A stretch of DNA of 64,000 nt from CAZCFB01 sp964511535 (GTDB lineage: Bacteria > Myxococcota_A > Polyangia > GCA-2747355 > CAZCFB01): the NCBI GenBank assembly GCA_964511535.1, contig CAZEFW010000031.1, forward strand, positions 1 through 64,000, given 5' to 3'. Positions 38,498-48,009 of the stretch are shown one piece after another (position 1 is the stretch's first letter; each line of letters starts with the position of its first letter). The notes under the pieces are model-generated. The model made no database searches. It was not told where the DNA came from and was given only the letters and a program-made list of their open reading frames with translations. Both the position numbers and the translations under genes were made by a program.

Positions 38498-38743
38498 TCA
38501 GGTGGTCTTCCAGTGACGGAACCGGGAGAGCAGCTCGTCCTGGACCTCGGGCGGCATGGGCGGCAGCTTCTGCTCCGCCGCCAGCCCGCCGACGGAGTCC
38601 ACGGTGAGCTTCATCTGGCGCAGGTACTCCCGGCAGGGCTTGCACATCCCGACGTGGATCTGGAAGGAGAGCCGCTGCATGAACGACATGCGCCCCTCCA
38701 TGTAGTCTGTGACCAACTCGGTCAGATCTCGACAGGACATCAT
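38498..38743 (-). CDS. Zinc-finger anti-sigma factor
   Basis: 81 aa. It has the zf-HC2 motif HxxxCxxC (HVGMCKPC) after an N-terminal helix beginning MMSCRDLTELVTDYMEG. It lacks a membrane helix, so it is a soluble anti-sigma factor that would bind the sigma factor encoded 6 bp upstream and might release it upon oxidation or metal loss. Confidence 0.88.
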   Translation of the reverse strand: MMSCRDLTELVTDYMEGRMSFMQRLSFQIHVGMCKPCREYLRQMKLTVDSVGGLAAEQKLPPMPPEVQDELLSRFRHWKTT

Positions 38744-38749
38744 CCCTCT

Positions 38750-39421
38750 TCAGCCCTCCCCTTCGAGGTATCCAGCAAGCGCCTTGCGGACCTTGCTGCG
38801 CGCGCGGTGAAGCAAAACCCGCTGATTGGTCTCGCTCAACTCCAGCGCGTTACATACCTCGGATGAAGACCACCCTTCGACGTCCCGCAGGGTGATGACC
38901 GCGCACTGATTGGGGGGCAACTTCTCCACCGCGGCCAGGATCTGGTCCTTCAGCTCTCCCCGCTCCAGCACCTGGTCCGGGCCGTCCACCTCCCAGCGCG
39001 TGGGCGCCCGGTCCCAGCCGCCGTTCTTCTTGAACCGCGCCGGGTCCACTGCGGGCTCGGCGTCTTTCTCTCCGTCGCCCATGGCGCTCATGGGGACGGA
39101 GCGCCCCTCCCGGACCCCGCGGGTCTTGGCGCGGTTGGTCAGGATGCGGAAGATCCAGGTCTTGAGGGAGGAGCGGCCCTGGAACCGGGGCAGCCCGGTG
39201 AGCACCGCCTCCCAGGTCTCCTGCACCACCTCCTCTGCCGACGCCTGGGTCGAGACGAACATCCGCGCCAGGCGCACCAGGGCGGAGTGGTGCTGGCCGA
39301 TCAGCCCGGTGAAGGAGCGCTCGTCCCCCGCGAGCAGCTGCTCCACCAGCTCCTTGTCAGCGAGGGTGTCCGGCAGCTTCACCGGCTCGGCCTGCTTTCC
39401 GTCTTTGGCTCTGGTTCCCAT
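38750..39421 (-). CDS. ECF RNA polymerase sigma factor
   Basis: 223 aa. Region 2 (about 45-110) has the ECF pattern (EEVVQETWEAVL, then SSLKTWIFRILTNRAKTRG). An insert of about 50 residues precedes region 4 (about 165-215), with the HTH in CAVITLRDVEGWSSSEVCNALELSETNQRVLLHRAR. It is cognate to the adjacent anti-sigma factor and probably drives this redox operon and other genes. Confidence 0.93.
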   Translation of the reverse strand: MGTRAKDGKQAEPVKLPDTLADKELVEQLLAGDERSFTGLIGQHHSALVRLARMFVSTQASAEEVVQETWEAVLTGLPRFQGRSSLKTWIFRILTNRAKTRGVREGRSVPMSAMGDGEKDAEPAVDPARFKKNGGWDRAPTRWEVDGPDQVLERGELKDQILAAVEKLPPNQCAVITLRDVEGWSSSEVCNALELSETNQRVLLHRARSKVRKALAGYLEGEG

Positions 39422-39452
39422 GGGTTGATCGGTTGTCTTTCTATATCACAGA

Positions 39453-40088
39453 TCAGAGATAGCGCTCGATCTCGCGCATCAGATCGATCCGGTCAACCAG
39501 GTCGGTGATGTAGTCCATGCGATCCGTCTCCAGGATCAGGGTTCGCGACAGGTCATAGCGGCCGAACCACTCCTCGTACAGGGCGTTGAGGCGCCGCACG
39601 TAGCTCAGCGGCACCTGCTGCTCCTCGGGGCGCCCGCGCAGCTTGATCCGCTTGCGCACGGTGCGCACGGTGGCGCGCAGGTAGATCATCAGATCGGGCG
39701 GGCGAAGCGAGTGGGTGATCGACTCGTACAGGCGCCGGTAGGTGGCGTAGTCCCGCTTGGAGATGCGGCGGGAGCGGTACAGGTTCTCGGCGAAGATCTC
39801 GGCGTCCTCGTAGATGGTGCGGTCCTGCACCACGGTCTTCTTGCTGCGCGCCTGCTCCAGCTCCTGGTGGACCCGGAACTTGGCCGACAGGAAGTACATC
39901 TGGCTGTGAAAGGCCCAGCGCCGCATGTCCTTGTAGAAGTCCTTGAGGTACGGGTTCTCCTCGTTCGGCTCGAAGAAGGGCTTCAGCTTGTACTGGTGGC
40001 AGAGGAAGTTGACCAGGGTGCTCTTGCCCGCGCCCATGTTGCCGGCCACGGCGATGTACTTGCGGCTCTTTCCGCTCTTTTTGGCCAC
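39453..40088 (-). CDS. Deoxynucleoside kinase
   Basis: 211 aa. P-loop GNMGAGKST near the N-terminus, DRTIYED (the DRS-type catalytic motif), and a Lys/Arg-rich lid near 150 (RKRIKLRGRPEE). It belongs to the dNK/deoxyadenosine-deoxycytidine kinase family, which salvages deoxynucleosides to monophosphates. Substrate specificity is not readable. It lies upstream of the sigma factor gene with 31 bp between. Confidence 0.87.
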   Translation of the reverse strand: MAKKSGKSRKYIAVAGNMGAGKSTLVNFLCHQYKLKPFFEPNEENPYLKDFYKDMRRWAFHSQMYFLSAKFRVHQELEQARSKKTVVQDRTIYEDAEIFAENLYRSRRISKRDYATYRRLYESITHSLRPPDLMIYLRATVRTVRKRIKLRGRPEEQQVPLSYVRRLNALYEEWFGRYDLSRTLILETDRMDYITDLVDRIDLMREIERYL

Positions 40089-40154
40089 GCGGCCCCTCCG
40101 GCGTCGATCAGGTTTTGGGGATGTACGGGCAGGAGGTTAGCACCGATGGCCAGA

Positions 40155-41150
40155 TCAGTGGGCCTCAATCCACCGGGCGATGTGTGGAAACACCTCCACC
40201 GGTGCGCGGGTGCCGAGCACCATGTCGATGTGGCCATAATCGGCTGAGAAGCCGTTCTCGCGACCGCACAGGAGGAACTCCTTGTCCTCGGAGGAGACGC
40301 GGTCGAATACGAACTGGATGTCCGCGGGCGGCGTGAGCCCGTCCCCTGCCCCGGCGATGAGCTGGAGCGGCGCGGTGATGCGGTCCAGGTGGTCGTAATA
40401 GTCGAGCATGCCCTCGCGCTGGGTGAAGCCGTGATCGCCGCCGTACCACTCGGCGAACTGCTCCATCAGCCGCGCCGGCAGATCCACGGTGGTGGTCAGC
40501 AGCAGCTGCCGGACATGGCGCTTGTCCATCAGCTCCGGGTTGGCCACCACGCCCCCCAGGGCCTTGATCACGAGGCCCGGCGCCAGGGCAGCCAGCTTGC
40601 TGCCGTGGCGGTACGGGATCCAGGGCACCACGTTGAGCATGAAGCGCAGGTTGTGGATCAGGTCCACCATCTGGTGCTTCATCTCGGTGAACGCCGGCGA
40701 GGCGATGGTGGTCACGGCCCGGAACAGCCGCTGGTCGTAGTGCTCCAGGGCGGCGTAGGCCAGCATGCCGCCCATGCTGTGGCCCACCCAGTACAGGGCC
40801 TCCGCGTCGGCGCCGTCCAGCACGGCGCGCATGACCACCGGCACGTCCCGGTGGACGTAGTCGTCGAAGTCGAACTGCCGGCGGCGGCGCAGGGGCCAGC
40901 CGGAGGGCCGCGACCGCCCCGCGCCGCGCAGGTCCACCAGCCATACGTCATGGCCCCGGCGATGCAGATAGAGCGCCAGGGAGATGTCCTGGGCGGGCGG
41001 GTCGAGGTTGTGGTGGTTCGCGCCGAGGCCGTGCACCAGCAGCACCGGCGCCCTGGCGCCCTCGTTGGCGTAGCGGTAGAGGCAAAGCCGCCAGCCGTCC
41101 CTGGTGGTCACGTAGCTGCGTTTGGCACTGGGACGCCGGGATCTGGGCAC
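40155..41150 (-). CDS. Alpha/beta hydrolase (lipase/esterase-like)
   Basis: 331 aa from a GTG at 41150. An ATG at 41201 adds 17 residues, but that segment carries one arm of a 17-bp inverted repeat shared with the divergent promoter, so I read it as upstream DNA. The oxyanion motif HGLGANHHN, the nucleophile elbow GHSMGG and a C-terminal His (YGHIDMVLG) form a catalytic triad. It resembles gastric-lipase or polyester-depolymerase-type hydrolases. Substrate unknown; no signal peptide. Confidence 0.82.
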   Translation of the reverse strand: MPRSRRPSAKRSYVTTRDGWRLCLYRYANEGARAPVLLVHGLGANHHNLDPPAQDISLALYLHRRGHDVWLVDLRGAGRSRPSGWPLRRRRQFDFDDYVHRDVPVVMRAVLDGADAEALYWVGHSMGGMLAYAALEHYDQRLFRAVTTIASPAFTEMKHQMVDLIHNLRFMLNVVPWIPYRHGSKLAALAPGLVIKALGGVVANPELMDKRHVRQLLLTTTVDLPARLMEQFAEWYGGDHGFTQREGMLDYYDHLDRITAPLQLIAGAGDGLTPPADIQFVFDRVSSEDKEFLLCGRENGFSADYGHIDMVLGTRAPVEVFPHIARWIEAH

Positions 41151-41173
41151 GCATGCAGTATAGCAGGCTTGGA

Positions 41174-41333
41174 CCTGGATATTGCGCCAGGGGGCCGTCA
41201 CGAGGGGGCCGAGACCGAGGCGCAGTGGACCCGCGCCGGCGAAAGCATACTGGTGCGTATGGTGAGGCGGCGCGGGAGCCGCTGCGCCGACGGTAGCGGA
41301 CGCCGCAGCAGGACAACTGGCGCAATATCCAGG
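41174..41333. repeat. 17-bp inverted repeat at divergent promoters
   Basis: CCTGGATATTGCGCCAG (41174-41190) and CTGGCGCAATATCCAGG (41317-41333) are exact inverted copies, 126 bp apart. Each copy lies shortly before one of two divergent genes and in the same orientation relative to its gene (24 bp before 41150 and 13 bp before 41347). Confidence 0.85.
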
Positions 41334-41346
41334 CTAAGATGGGCGC

Positions 41347-42891
41347 ATGACGCGCGGCCGACTCGCCGGGGGGAAGGCAGAGCAGCTCCAGGTGGCCCTG
41401 GTGGCCGCGGTGACCGTGGCCATGGACCTCTGGGCGGTGCTGCGAGACCGGCGGCCCAGCGGCAGCGACACCTTCGCCAACCAGGCGCTTGAGCTGCTCC
41501 AACTGGAGGGGGGGTGGGCTGGCGCGCTGGCGGCGCAGTGCCCCAAGGGCCCCCTGGCCCCTCTGCTCGCCGCGCCGCTGATGCAGATCACTGGCCTCGA
41601 CCTGGCCGGGCCAAGGCTGCTGTCGGTGCTGTGCCACCTGGTGCTGGTGGTTCAGGCCTGGCGGCTGACCCGCCGCCTGCGCGCCGGGGCGGGCCTGTGG
41701 GGGGCGCTGCTGGTGGCCACGAGCCCCTTCGTGGCTGGCTGGTGCCGGCTCGATTACCATGAGCCCCTCATCGCGTGCCTCGTGCTGGGGTGCGCGCTGA
41801 TCTTCCTCTCACCGCCCGAGCAGGGCGGCGCGGGCCGAGGGGCGTTGCTCGGCGCCCTGCTCGGGCTCGGGGTGCTGACCAAGCTGAGCTTCCTGGTCCA
41901 CGCGCTGGTCCCCGGGCTCTGGCTGCTGCTTCGCCCCTGGCGGGACGGGGCTCGCGGCGGCAGAGAGCTCTGCGCCGGGGCCGCCGTGGGCGCCGCGCTG
42001 GCCCTGCCCTACCTGCTGTTCAACTGGGACCAGGTGCTGTCCAACTACGCCATGTCCTCGGGCAGCCTGCAGGACATGCCTGCCATTCAGCGTCTGGTGC
42101 ACCTGAGCCGCCAGCCGCTGCTGACCCTGCTGCTGCTGCTCGGGGCCGCGGGCGCGGCCGTGCAATTGGCCCGCCGGCGACCCGGCGCCGGCTGGCTGGC
42201 GGCGGCCCTGGCTGTGCCCATGTTGCTTCACCTGCTCTGGTTCAACTACTGGTCGCGCTACTTCCTGCCCATGGCCGCCCTGGCGGCGGCGCCGGCCGGG
42301 GTGCTGCTCGAGGCGCTGCCGGCGCGGCTCTCCCGGCCCCGGGTGGCCGGTGGAGCGCGGGGGCTGATGACCTGCGCCCTGCTGGCCGTGTTGGCCTGGG
42401 CCACCCTGTTCGGGCCCGATCTGGGCATCCCGCGCGAGCAGGCCTCGGGTATGCTGCGGCCCCGGCCGGGCCGGCATGACGGGCTGGCCCGGGCGGCCAG
42501 GGCGCTCAACGCCCGCGGCGCCCCGTTCTGGGTCCTGCTCACCGACTCGGAGCTGGCCAACGCCCGGCTGGAGGGCCGAACCATGCTGCTGCAGCGGCGC
42601 GGGGTGCGAGCCGAGGAGATCGGCTGGCGCGAGGCACGCGGGAGGCGACGACCGGGCGAGCCGCTGTTCGCGGTGGTGGTGCTCGCGACCCTGAAGGAGG
42701 GAGAGCGGCCCACCCCGCAGCGCCTGCGCAGGCTCTGGCGCAGCGCCCCCCGGGAGGAGGGCATGGCCATCAACCGCCGGGGGTTTCTGGCGGTGATGAC
42801 CGCGCCCGGCCGCCGGGTCCTGCTGCGGCAGCGCGACCCTGACGGCCTGCTCTATTTGGCCCTCGAAGTGCGCTCGACAGGGGGCATCTGA
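41347..42891 (+). CDS. GT-C-type membrane glycosyltransferase (PMT/ArnT-like)
   Basis: 514 aa with about ten to eleven membrane helices. The first periplasmic loop contains acidic residues near SGSDTFANQALELLQ, and LDYHEP fits the region of the second conserved motif of GT39/ArnT-type enzymes. The C-terminal part (about 370-514) is a soluble Arg-rich domain. It probably uses a polyprenyl-phosphate sugar. It is expressed divergently from the hydrolase and may share its operator. Confidence 0.75.
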   Translation: MTRGRLAGGKAEQLQVALVAAVTVAMDLWAVLRDRRPSGSDTFANQALELLQLEGGWAGALAAQCPKGPLAPLLAAPLMQITGLDLAGPRLLSVLCHLVLVVQAWRLTRRLRAGAGLWGALLVATSPFVAGWCRLDYHEPLIACLVLGCALIFLSPPEQGGAGRGALLGALLGLGVLTKLSFLVHALVPGLWLLLRPWRDGARGGRELCAGAAVGAALALPYLLFNWDQVLSNYAMSSGSLQDMPAIQRLVHLSRQPLLTLLLLLGAAGAAVQLARRRPGAGWLAAALAVPMLLHLLWFNYWSRYFLPMAALAAAPAGVLLEALPARLSRPRVAGGARGLMTCALLAVLAWATLFGPDLGIPREQASGMLRPRPGRHDGLARAARALNARGAPFWVLLTDSELANARLEGRTMLLQRRGVRAEEIGWREARGRRRPGEPLFAVVVLATLKEGERPTPQRLRRLWRSAPREEGMAINRRGFLAVMTAPGRRVLLRQRDPDGLLYLALEVRSTGGI

Positions 42892-42969
42892 GCCCCAGGT
42901 GGGGACTTTTCCCCCGCCCCGCGCCAGGGTGAATCGCCATGTATCGCCCTGTTCCTGGCTGAATCGCGC

Positions 42970-42986
42970 CTGGCACGACCTCTGCA
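42970..42986 (+). promoter_or_regulatory. Near-consensus sigma-54 promoter for trypsin-CAP gene
   Basis: CTGGCACGACCTCTGCA matches YTGGCACGRNNNTTGCW at every position except one T of the -12 box. It lies 28 bp before the ATG, leaving a leader of about 17 nt that still holds AGGAGG at 42999-43004. Confidence 0.9.
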
Positions 42987-43014
42987 TTATTCATGGCCAG
43001 GAGGTGACCACCGG

Positions 43015-44493
43015 ATGCCGAGACTGCTCAACCTGCCGCTCACCCTGGCCCTGACCATGACCCTGGCGCTCGGTTTTACGGCGTGCGATCCGGTGGGCAT
43101 CGGCGGCGAGGGGATCGGCGATGGTCCCCAGGTCACCGGCAAGTCCACCGGGGGCGCCAGCCTCTCCCCCTACATCACCGATGGCCAGGTGGACAGCGGC
43201 CACCCCTCGGTGGGCATGGTGCGCATGGGCGGCGGCCTGTGCACCGGCACCCTGGTGGGGCGCCGGACCGTGATCACCGCCGCCCACTGCGTCAAGTACG
43301 GCGGCATGCGCTTCATTGCCAACGGCGCGTCGTACAACGTGGTCCGCGCCGTACCACACCCGGGCTACAGCAACAGCTCGCTGAATAACGACATCGCGGT
43401 GCTGGTGCTCGACAGGGATGTCCAGGGGATCCAGCCCACGCCGATCATGGTGCAGGCGCCCAAGATGGGGCAGCGGGTGATCCTGGTGGGCTACGGCAAG
43501 TCCTCCGGGTTCACCAACGACTCGGGCACCAAGCGCATGGGCACCAACACCATCAGCAAGCTCACCTCCACCACCCTGTGGTACCACGGCACCGGCGGGG
43601 GCATCAGCGGCACCTGCAACGGCGACTCGGGCGGGCCGGCCTTCGTCACGGCCGCCGGCAAGGAGATCCTCGCCGGGGTCACCTCCTGGGGCGATGCCTA
43701 CTGCCAGAAGTACGGCGTGGACACCCGGGTGGACGCCTATCGCTCCTGGATCCTGCAGACCGCGGGCAAGGACGTGGTGCAGCAGGGCCAGGGCGGCGGC
43801 GGCGGCCAGCAGCCCGGCGGCGGTGGCAGCGGCGGGCCCGGCTCCATCACCGAGGGCAAGGCGTGCAACGGCGGGGGCTGCGCCGCTGGCCTGACCTGCG
43901 CCGCCGTGTACAACGGCGCCAAGGTGCTGGGCCAGTACTGCATGGAGAAGTGCACCAGCCTGGGCAGCGACCCGAAGTGTGATGGCGCCGAGGTCTGCAC
44001 CCGCTACCAGCCGGGCAGCAACGTCTGCTTCGCGGCCCAGAGCCCGTCCACCGGCTACACCAGCAACGGCGCGCCGGGCGGCGGCGGCAAGGCGCCCGCC
44101 ACCAAGTGCGGCACCCTGGAGGAGACCGACGCGCTGAAGCTGATCAACGACCACCGGCTCAAGCGCGGCCTCTCATCCCTGGGCTGCGCGCCCGCGGGCC
44201 TCAGCGCCGCGCGCCTCCACAGCGACGACATGTGCAAGCGCAACTACTTCTCCCACAAGAGCCCGGGCGGCGGCGGCGTGGACGGCCGGCTGAAGCAGGC
44301 GGGGGCCAAGTTCTCCTCGGCCGGGGAGAACATCGCGCGCGGCTACTGGAAGGGTGGCGGTGCCTTCCTCTCCTGGGTCAAGAGCCCGGCCCACCGCGAC
44401 AACATGGCCAACCCCCAGTGGACCCGGGCCGCCCTGGGCCAGGTCATCTGCAAGGGCCAGACCCCGTACTGGACCCTCGTGCTGGTGCGCTGA
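43015..44493 (+). CDS. Secreted trypsin-like protease fused to a CAP domain
   Basis: 492 aa lipoprotein candidate (FTAC near residue 23). The S1 protease domain (about 55-255) has the triad His in TAAHC, Asp in NNDIAV and Ser in GDSGGP. A Gly-rich linker (about 260-280) leads to a Cys-rich segment (about 285-345) and a CAP/SCP domain (about 365-492) with HSDDMCKRNYFSH and GENIARG, the canonical CAP His and Glu motifs. I know S1 and CAP domains each from secreted effectors, but not as a common fusion. AGGAGGTGA precedes the start. Confidence 0.93.
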   Translation: MPRLLNLPLTLALTMTLALGFTACDPVGIGGEGIGDGPQVTGKSTGGASLSPYITDGQVDSGHPSVGMVRMGGGLCTGTLVGRRTVITAAHCVKYGGMRFIANGASYNVVRAVPHPGYSNSSLNNDIAVLVLDRDVQGIQPTPIMVQAPKMGQRVILVGYGKSSGFTNDSGTKRMGTNTISKLTSTTLWYHGTGGGISGTCNGDSGGPAFVTAAGKEILAGVTSWGDAYCQKYGVDTRVDAYRSWILQTAGKDVVQQGQGGGGGQQPGGGGSGGPGSITEGKACNGGGCAAGLTCAAVYNGAKVLGQYCMEKCTSLGSDPKCDGAEVCTRYQPGSNVCFAAQSPSTGYTSNGAPGGGGKAPATKCGTLEETDALKLINDHRLKRGLSSLGCAPAGLSAARLHSDDMCKRNYFSHKSPGGGGVDGRLKQAGAKFSSAGENIARGYWKGGGAFLSWVKSPAHRDNMANPQWTRAALGQVICKGQTPYWTLVLVR

Positions 44494-44499
44494 GTCGCG

Positions 44500-44522
44500 A
44501 GCGGCGCTGATCAGCCGCCGCT
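44500..44522. terminator. Hairpin between convergent genes
   Basis: AGCGGCG (44500-44506) and CGCCGCT (44516-44522) pair around a 9-nt centre that is itself self-complementary. It spans the stop of the DUF819 gene. No T-tract follows on either side, so termination would be weak or factor-assisted. Confidence 0.45.
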
Positions 44523-45740
44523 GACCGCCTTCATCATCAGCGCGCAGGCGTAGGCGCCGTAGGTCCCGAGCGCGTAACCGAACACCGCCAGCATCACCCC
44601 CACCGGCGCCAGCGCGGGGTGGAACGCCGCGGCGATGACCGGCGCGGACGCGGCGCCGCCGATGTTGGCCTGGCTCCCCACCGCGGTGAAGAAGAACGGC
44701 GCCCGGATCAGCCGCGCCACGAGCACGATGATCCCCACGTGGAACAGGTTCCACACCAGCCCGATGACGAATACGCCGGGCGTGCGGAACACGGCCGAGA
44801 TGTCCATCTTCATGCCGATGGAGACCACAAGCAGGTAGATGAACAGCGAGCCCATGCGCGACGCGCCCACCCCCTCCAGCTTGCGCGCGGGGGTCATGGA
44901 CAGGAGCAGGCCGGAGGTGGTGGCCAGGATGGTGAGCCAGAAGAACGGGGAGGTGAGGCTGTAGCGGGTCAGCTCGGGGTGGTTGTTCAGGATCCACGGC
45001 GCGATGAGGTCGGCCAGCAGGTGACAAAACCCGGTCACCCCCAGGCCCGCCGCGGCCACCACCGTGGCGTCGGCCAGCGACGGGATCTTGGCGATGGAGC
45101 GCCGGTACGCCTCGATCTTGTCGCGCAGGGCCAGGATGGCCGAGTTGTCGGCGCGGAACCAGCGGTCCCACGCCTCGTAGTTGGCCGCGCCGTAGAAGTG
45201 GAACGCCATGGAGACCTTGGCCACCAGCACGTCCACGGCGATGAGCGCCGAGAAGATCCCGTCGCCCACCTCGAACACCTCCTTCATGGCCACCTGGTTC
45301 GCCCCGCCGCCGATCCATGACCCGGCAAGCGTCGACATGCCGCGCCACACCGCCTCCGGCCCATCGCCCCCCACGGTCTCCGGCGACACCATCCCCACCA
45401 CGAACATGGCGAACGGCCCGCCCAGCACGATGCTCAGCGTCGCGGTGAGGAACATCACCAGCGCCCGCGGCCCGAGGCCGAAGACCCCCCTGAGATCGAT
45501 GCTCAGAGTGAGCAGGATCAGGCTGGCGGGCAGCAGGTAGCGCGAGGTGACGTGGTAGACCTTCGAGTCCGAGATGTCGATGAGCCCGAAGTTGGTGTAC
45601 AGCGACGGGACGAAGTAGCACAGCAGCAACGCCGGCACGAACTTGTAGAACTTCGCGAACCGCTCCATCCCCGACGTGCGCAGGATCACCGCCAGGGTGA
45701 CGATCAGGAGCCCGAATATGACCGCGTCGTTAGTTATCAA
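44511..45740 (-). CDS. DUF819-family integral membrane protein (YjcL-like)
   Basis: 409 aa with ten to eleven membrane helices. The sequences FVPALLLCYFVPSLYTNFG, GSWIGGGANQVAMKEV and GSQANIGGAASAPVIAAAF are typical of DUF819, a family whose fold resembles anion/cation symporters. Function is unknown; transport of a small solute is plausible. It stands alone between the trypsin-CAP gene and hisS. Confidence 0.88.
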   Translation of the reverse strand: MITNDAVIFGLLIVTLAVILRTSGMERFAKFYKFVPALLLCYFVPSLYTNFGLIDISDSKVYHVTSRYLLPASLILLTLSIDLRGVFGLGPRALVMFLTATLSIVLGGPFAMFVVGMVSPETVGGDGPEAVWRGMSTLAGSWIGGGANQVAMKEVFEVGDGIFSALIAVDVLVAKVSMAFHFYGAANYEAWDRWFRADNSAILALRDKIEAYRRSIAKIPSLADATVVAAAGLGVTGFCHLLADLIAPWILNNHPELTRYSLTSPFFWLTILATTSGLLLSMTPARKLEGVGASRMGSLFIYLLVVSIGMKMDISAVFRTPGVFVIGLVWNLFHVGIIVLVARLIRAPFFFTAVGSQANIGGAASAPVIAAAFHPALAPVGVMLAVFGYALGTYGAYACALMMKAVSGG

Positions 45741-45781
45741 GACATAGACCTAGACTTTAGCGTGGACGTTGACGACCGGAC

Positions 45782-47071
<1,290 letters not shown>

Positions 47072-47073
47072 GA

Positions 47074-48009
47074 TTACTTCTCCTGGCGCTCCCCGGCGGT
47101 GACGGCCTGGTCCACGGCGCCACGCCGTCGCATCTGGCCGGGACGCAGGTGCAGCTTGCACTCGCCTCCCTGAAACAAGCGCACCGCGCCGGTGGTCTCG
47201 GACACCACCACCGTGATGGCTTCGGTGTCCAGCGACGTGCCCGCCGCGGCCATGTGCCGCGCGCCGAGGCCGAGGGGCACGGTGAGCCCCTTCTCCTCCT
47301 CGAACCGCAGGTAGCGACCGGCGGACAGCACCACGCCGTCCTCGCGGATCACGAACGCGCCGTCGAGCACGGCGAAATTCTTGATCGCCTCCCGCACATC
47401 CGGGTTGAGCACGTTCTTCTCCTCCTCGGAGTAGCCCTGGAACGGGTTGAGGGTCAGCTGCCGCGACTTCTCCATCACCGCGTTGGTGTCCCCCACCACC
47501 AGGATGGTCCCGATGGCCTTGCCCTCCCAGCCCTCCACGGAGATGGCCACCGCGAGATCGATGACGCTCTCCAGCACCGTGGAGGAGATGCGCTCGGTGC
47601 CGACGATGCCAAAGCCGGTGTCCACCGAGTCGGGCCCCTCCTCGCCGATGGTCACCAGCAGCAGGCTGTCGGGGTAGGTGGCCGGCCGCCGGGAGGTCAT
47701 GCCGAGCACCACGTCGCCGTCCCGGAACAGCCCCTTGGCGATGCCCCCCACCAGGGCGATCTTGAACTTCTCCGGCCGCGCCATGTCGTAGACCGGCAAG
47801 GAGATGGTGGGGATGCCGAGGGACTCGATCACCTGGCGCTGGGACTCGCTGGTCACCGCCTGGACGATCTTGCGCCGCGCCGGCGACTTGGCCTTGATCA
47901 GGTCCTCCGGCAGGGGCAGATCGCCGATGTAGAGCAGGTGGGCGACCTCCTTCTTGTTGGCCATGGATCCAGCGGCGCGGATCAGCTCTGCCTGTGCCTT
48001 GCCGATCAT
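47074..48009 (-). CDS. Diadenylate cyclase (DAC domain, DacZ-like architecture)
   Basis: 311 aa. An N-terminal domain (about 1-150) resembles the pyruvate-kinase C-terminal-like fold that precedes the DAC domain in archaeal-type DacZ enzymes. The C-terminal DAC domain has the DGA motif (LDGAFVIRED) and GARHMAA in the place of the usual RHR motif, so one catalytic Arg is Met here. The enzyme would make c-di-AMP from two ATP. Its start overlaps the prkA stop by 4 bp and its stop adjoins hisS. Confidence 0.85.
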   Translation of the reverse strand: MIGKAQAELIRAAGSMANKKEVAHLLYIGDLPLPEDLIKAKSPARRKIVQAVTSESQRQVIESLGIPTISLPVYDMARPEKFKIALVGGIAKGLFRDGDVVLGMTSRRPATYPDSLLLVTIGEEGPDSVDTGFGIVGTERISSTVLESVIDLAVAISVEGWEGKAIGTILVVGDTNAVMEKSRQLTLNPFQGYSEEEKNVLNPDVREAIKNFAVLDGAFVIREDGVVLSAGRYLRFEEEKGLTVPLGLGARHMAAAGTSLDTEAITVVVSETTGAVRLFQGGECKLHLRPGQMRRRGAVDQAVTAGERQEK

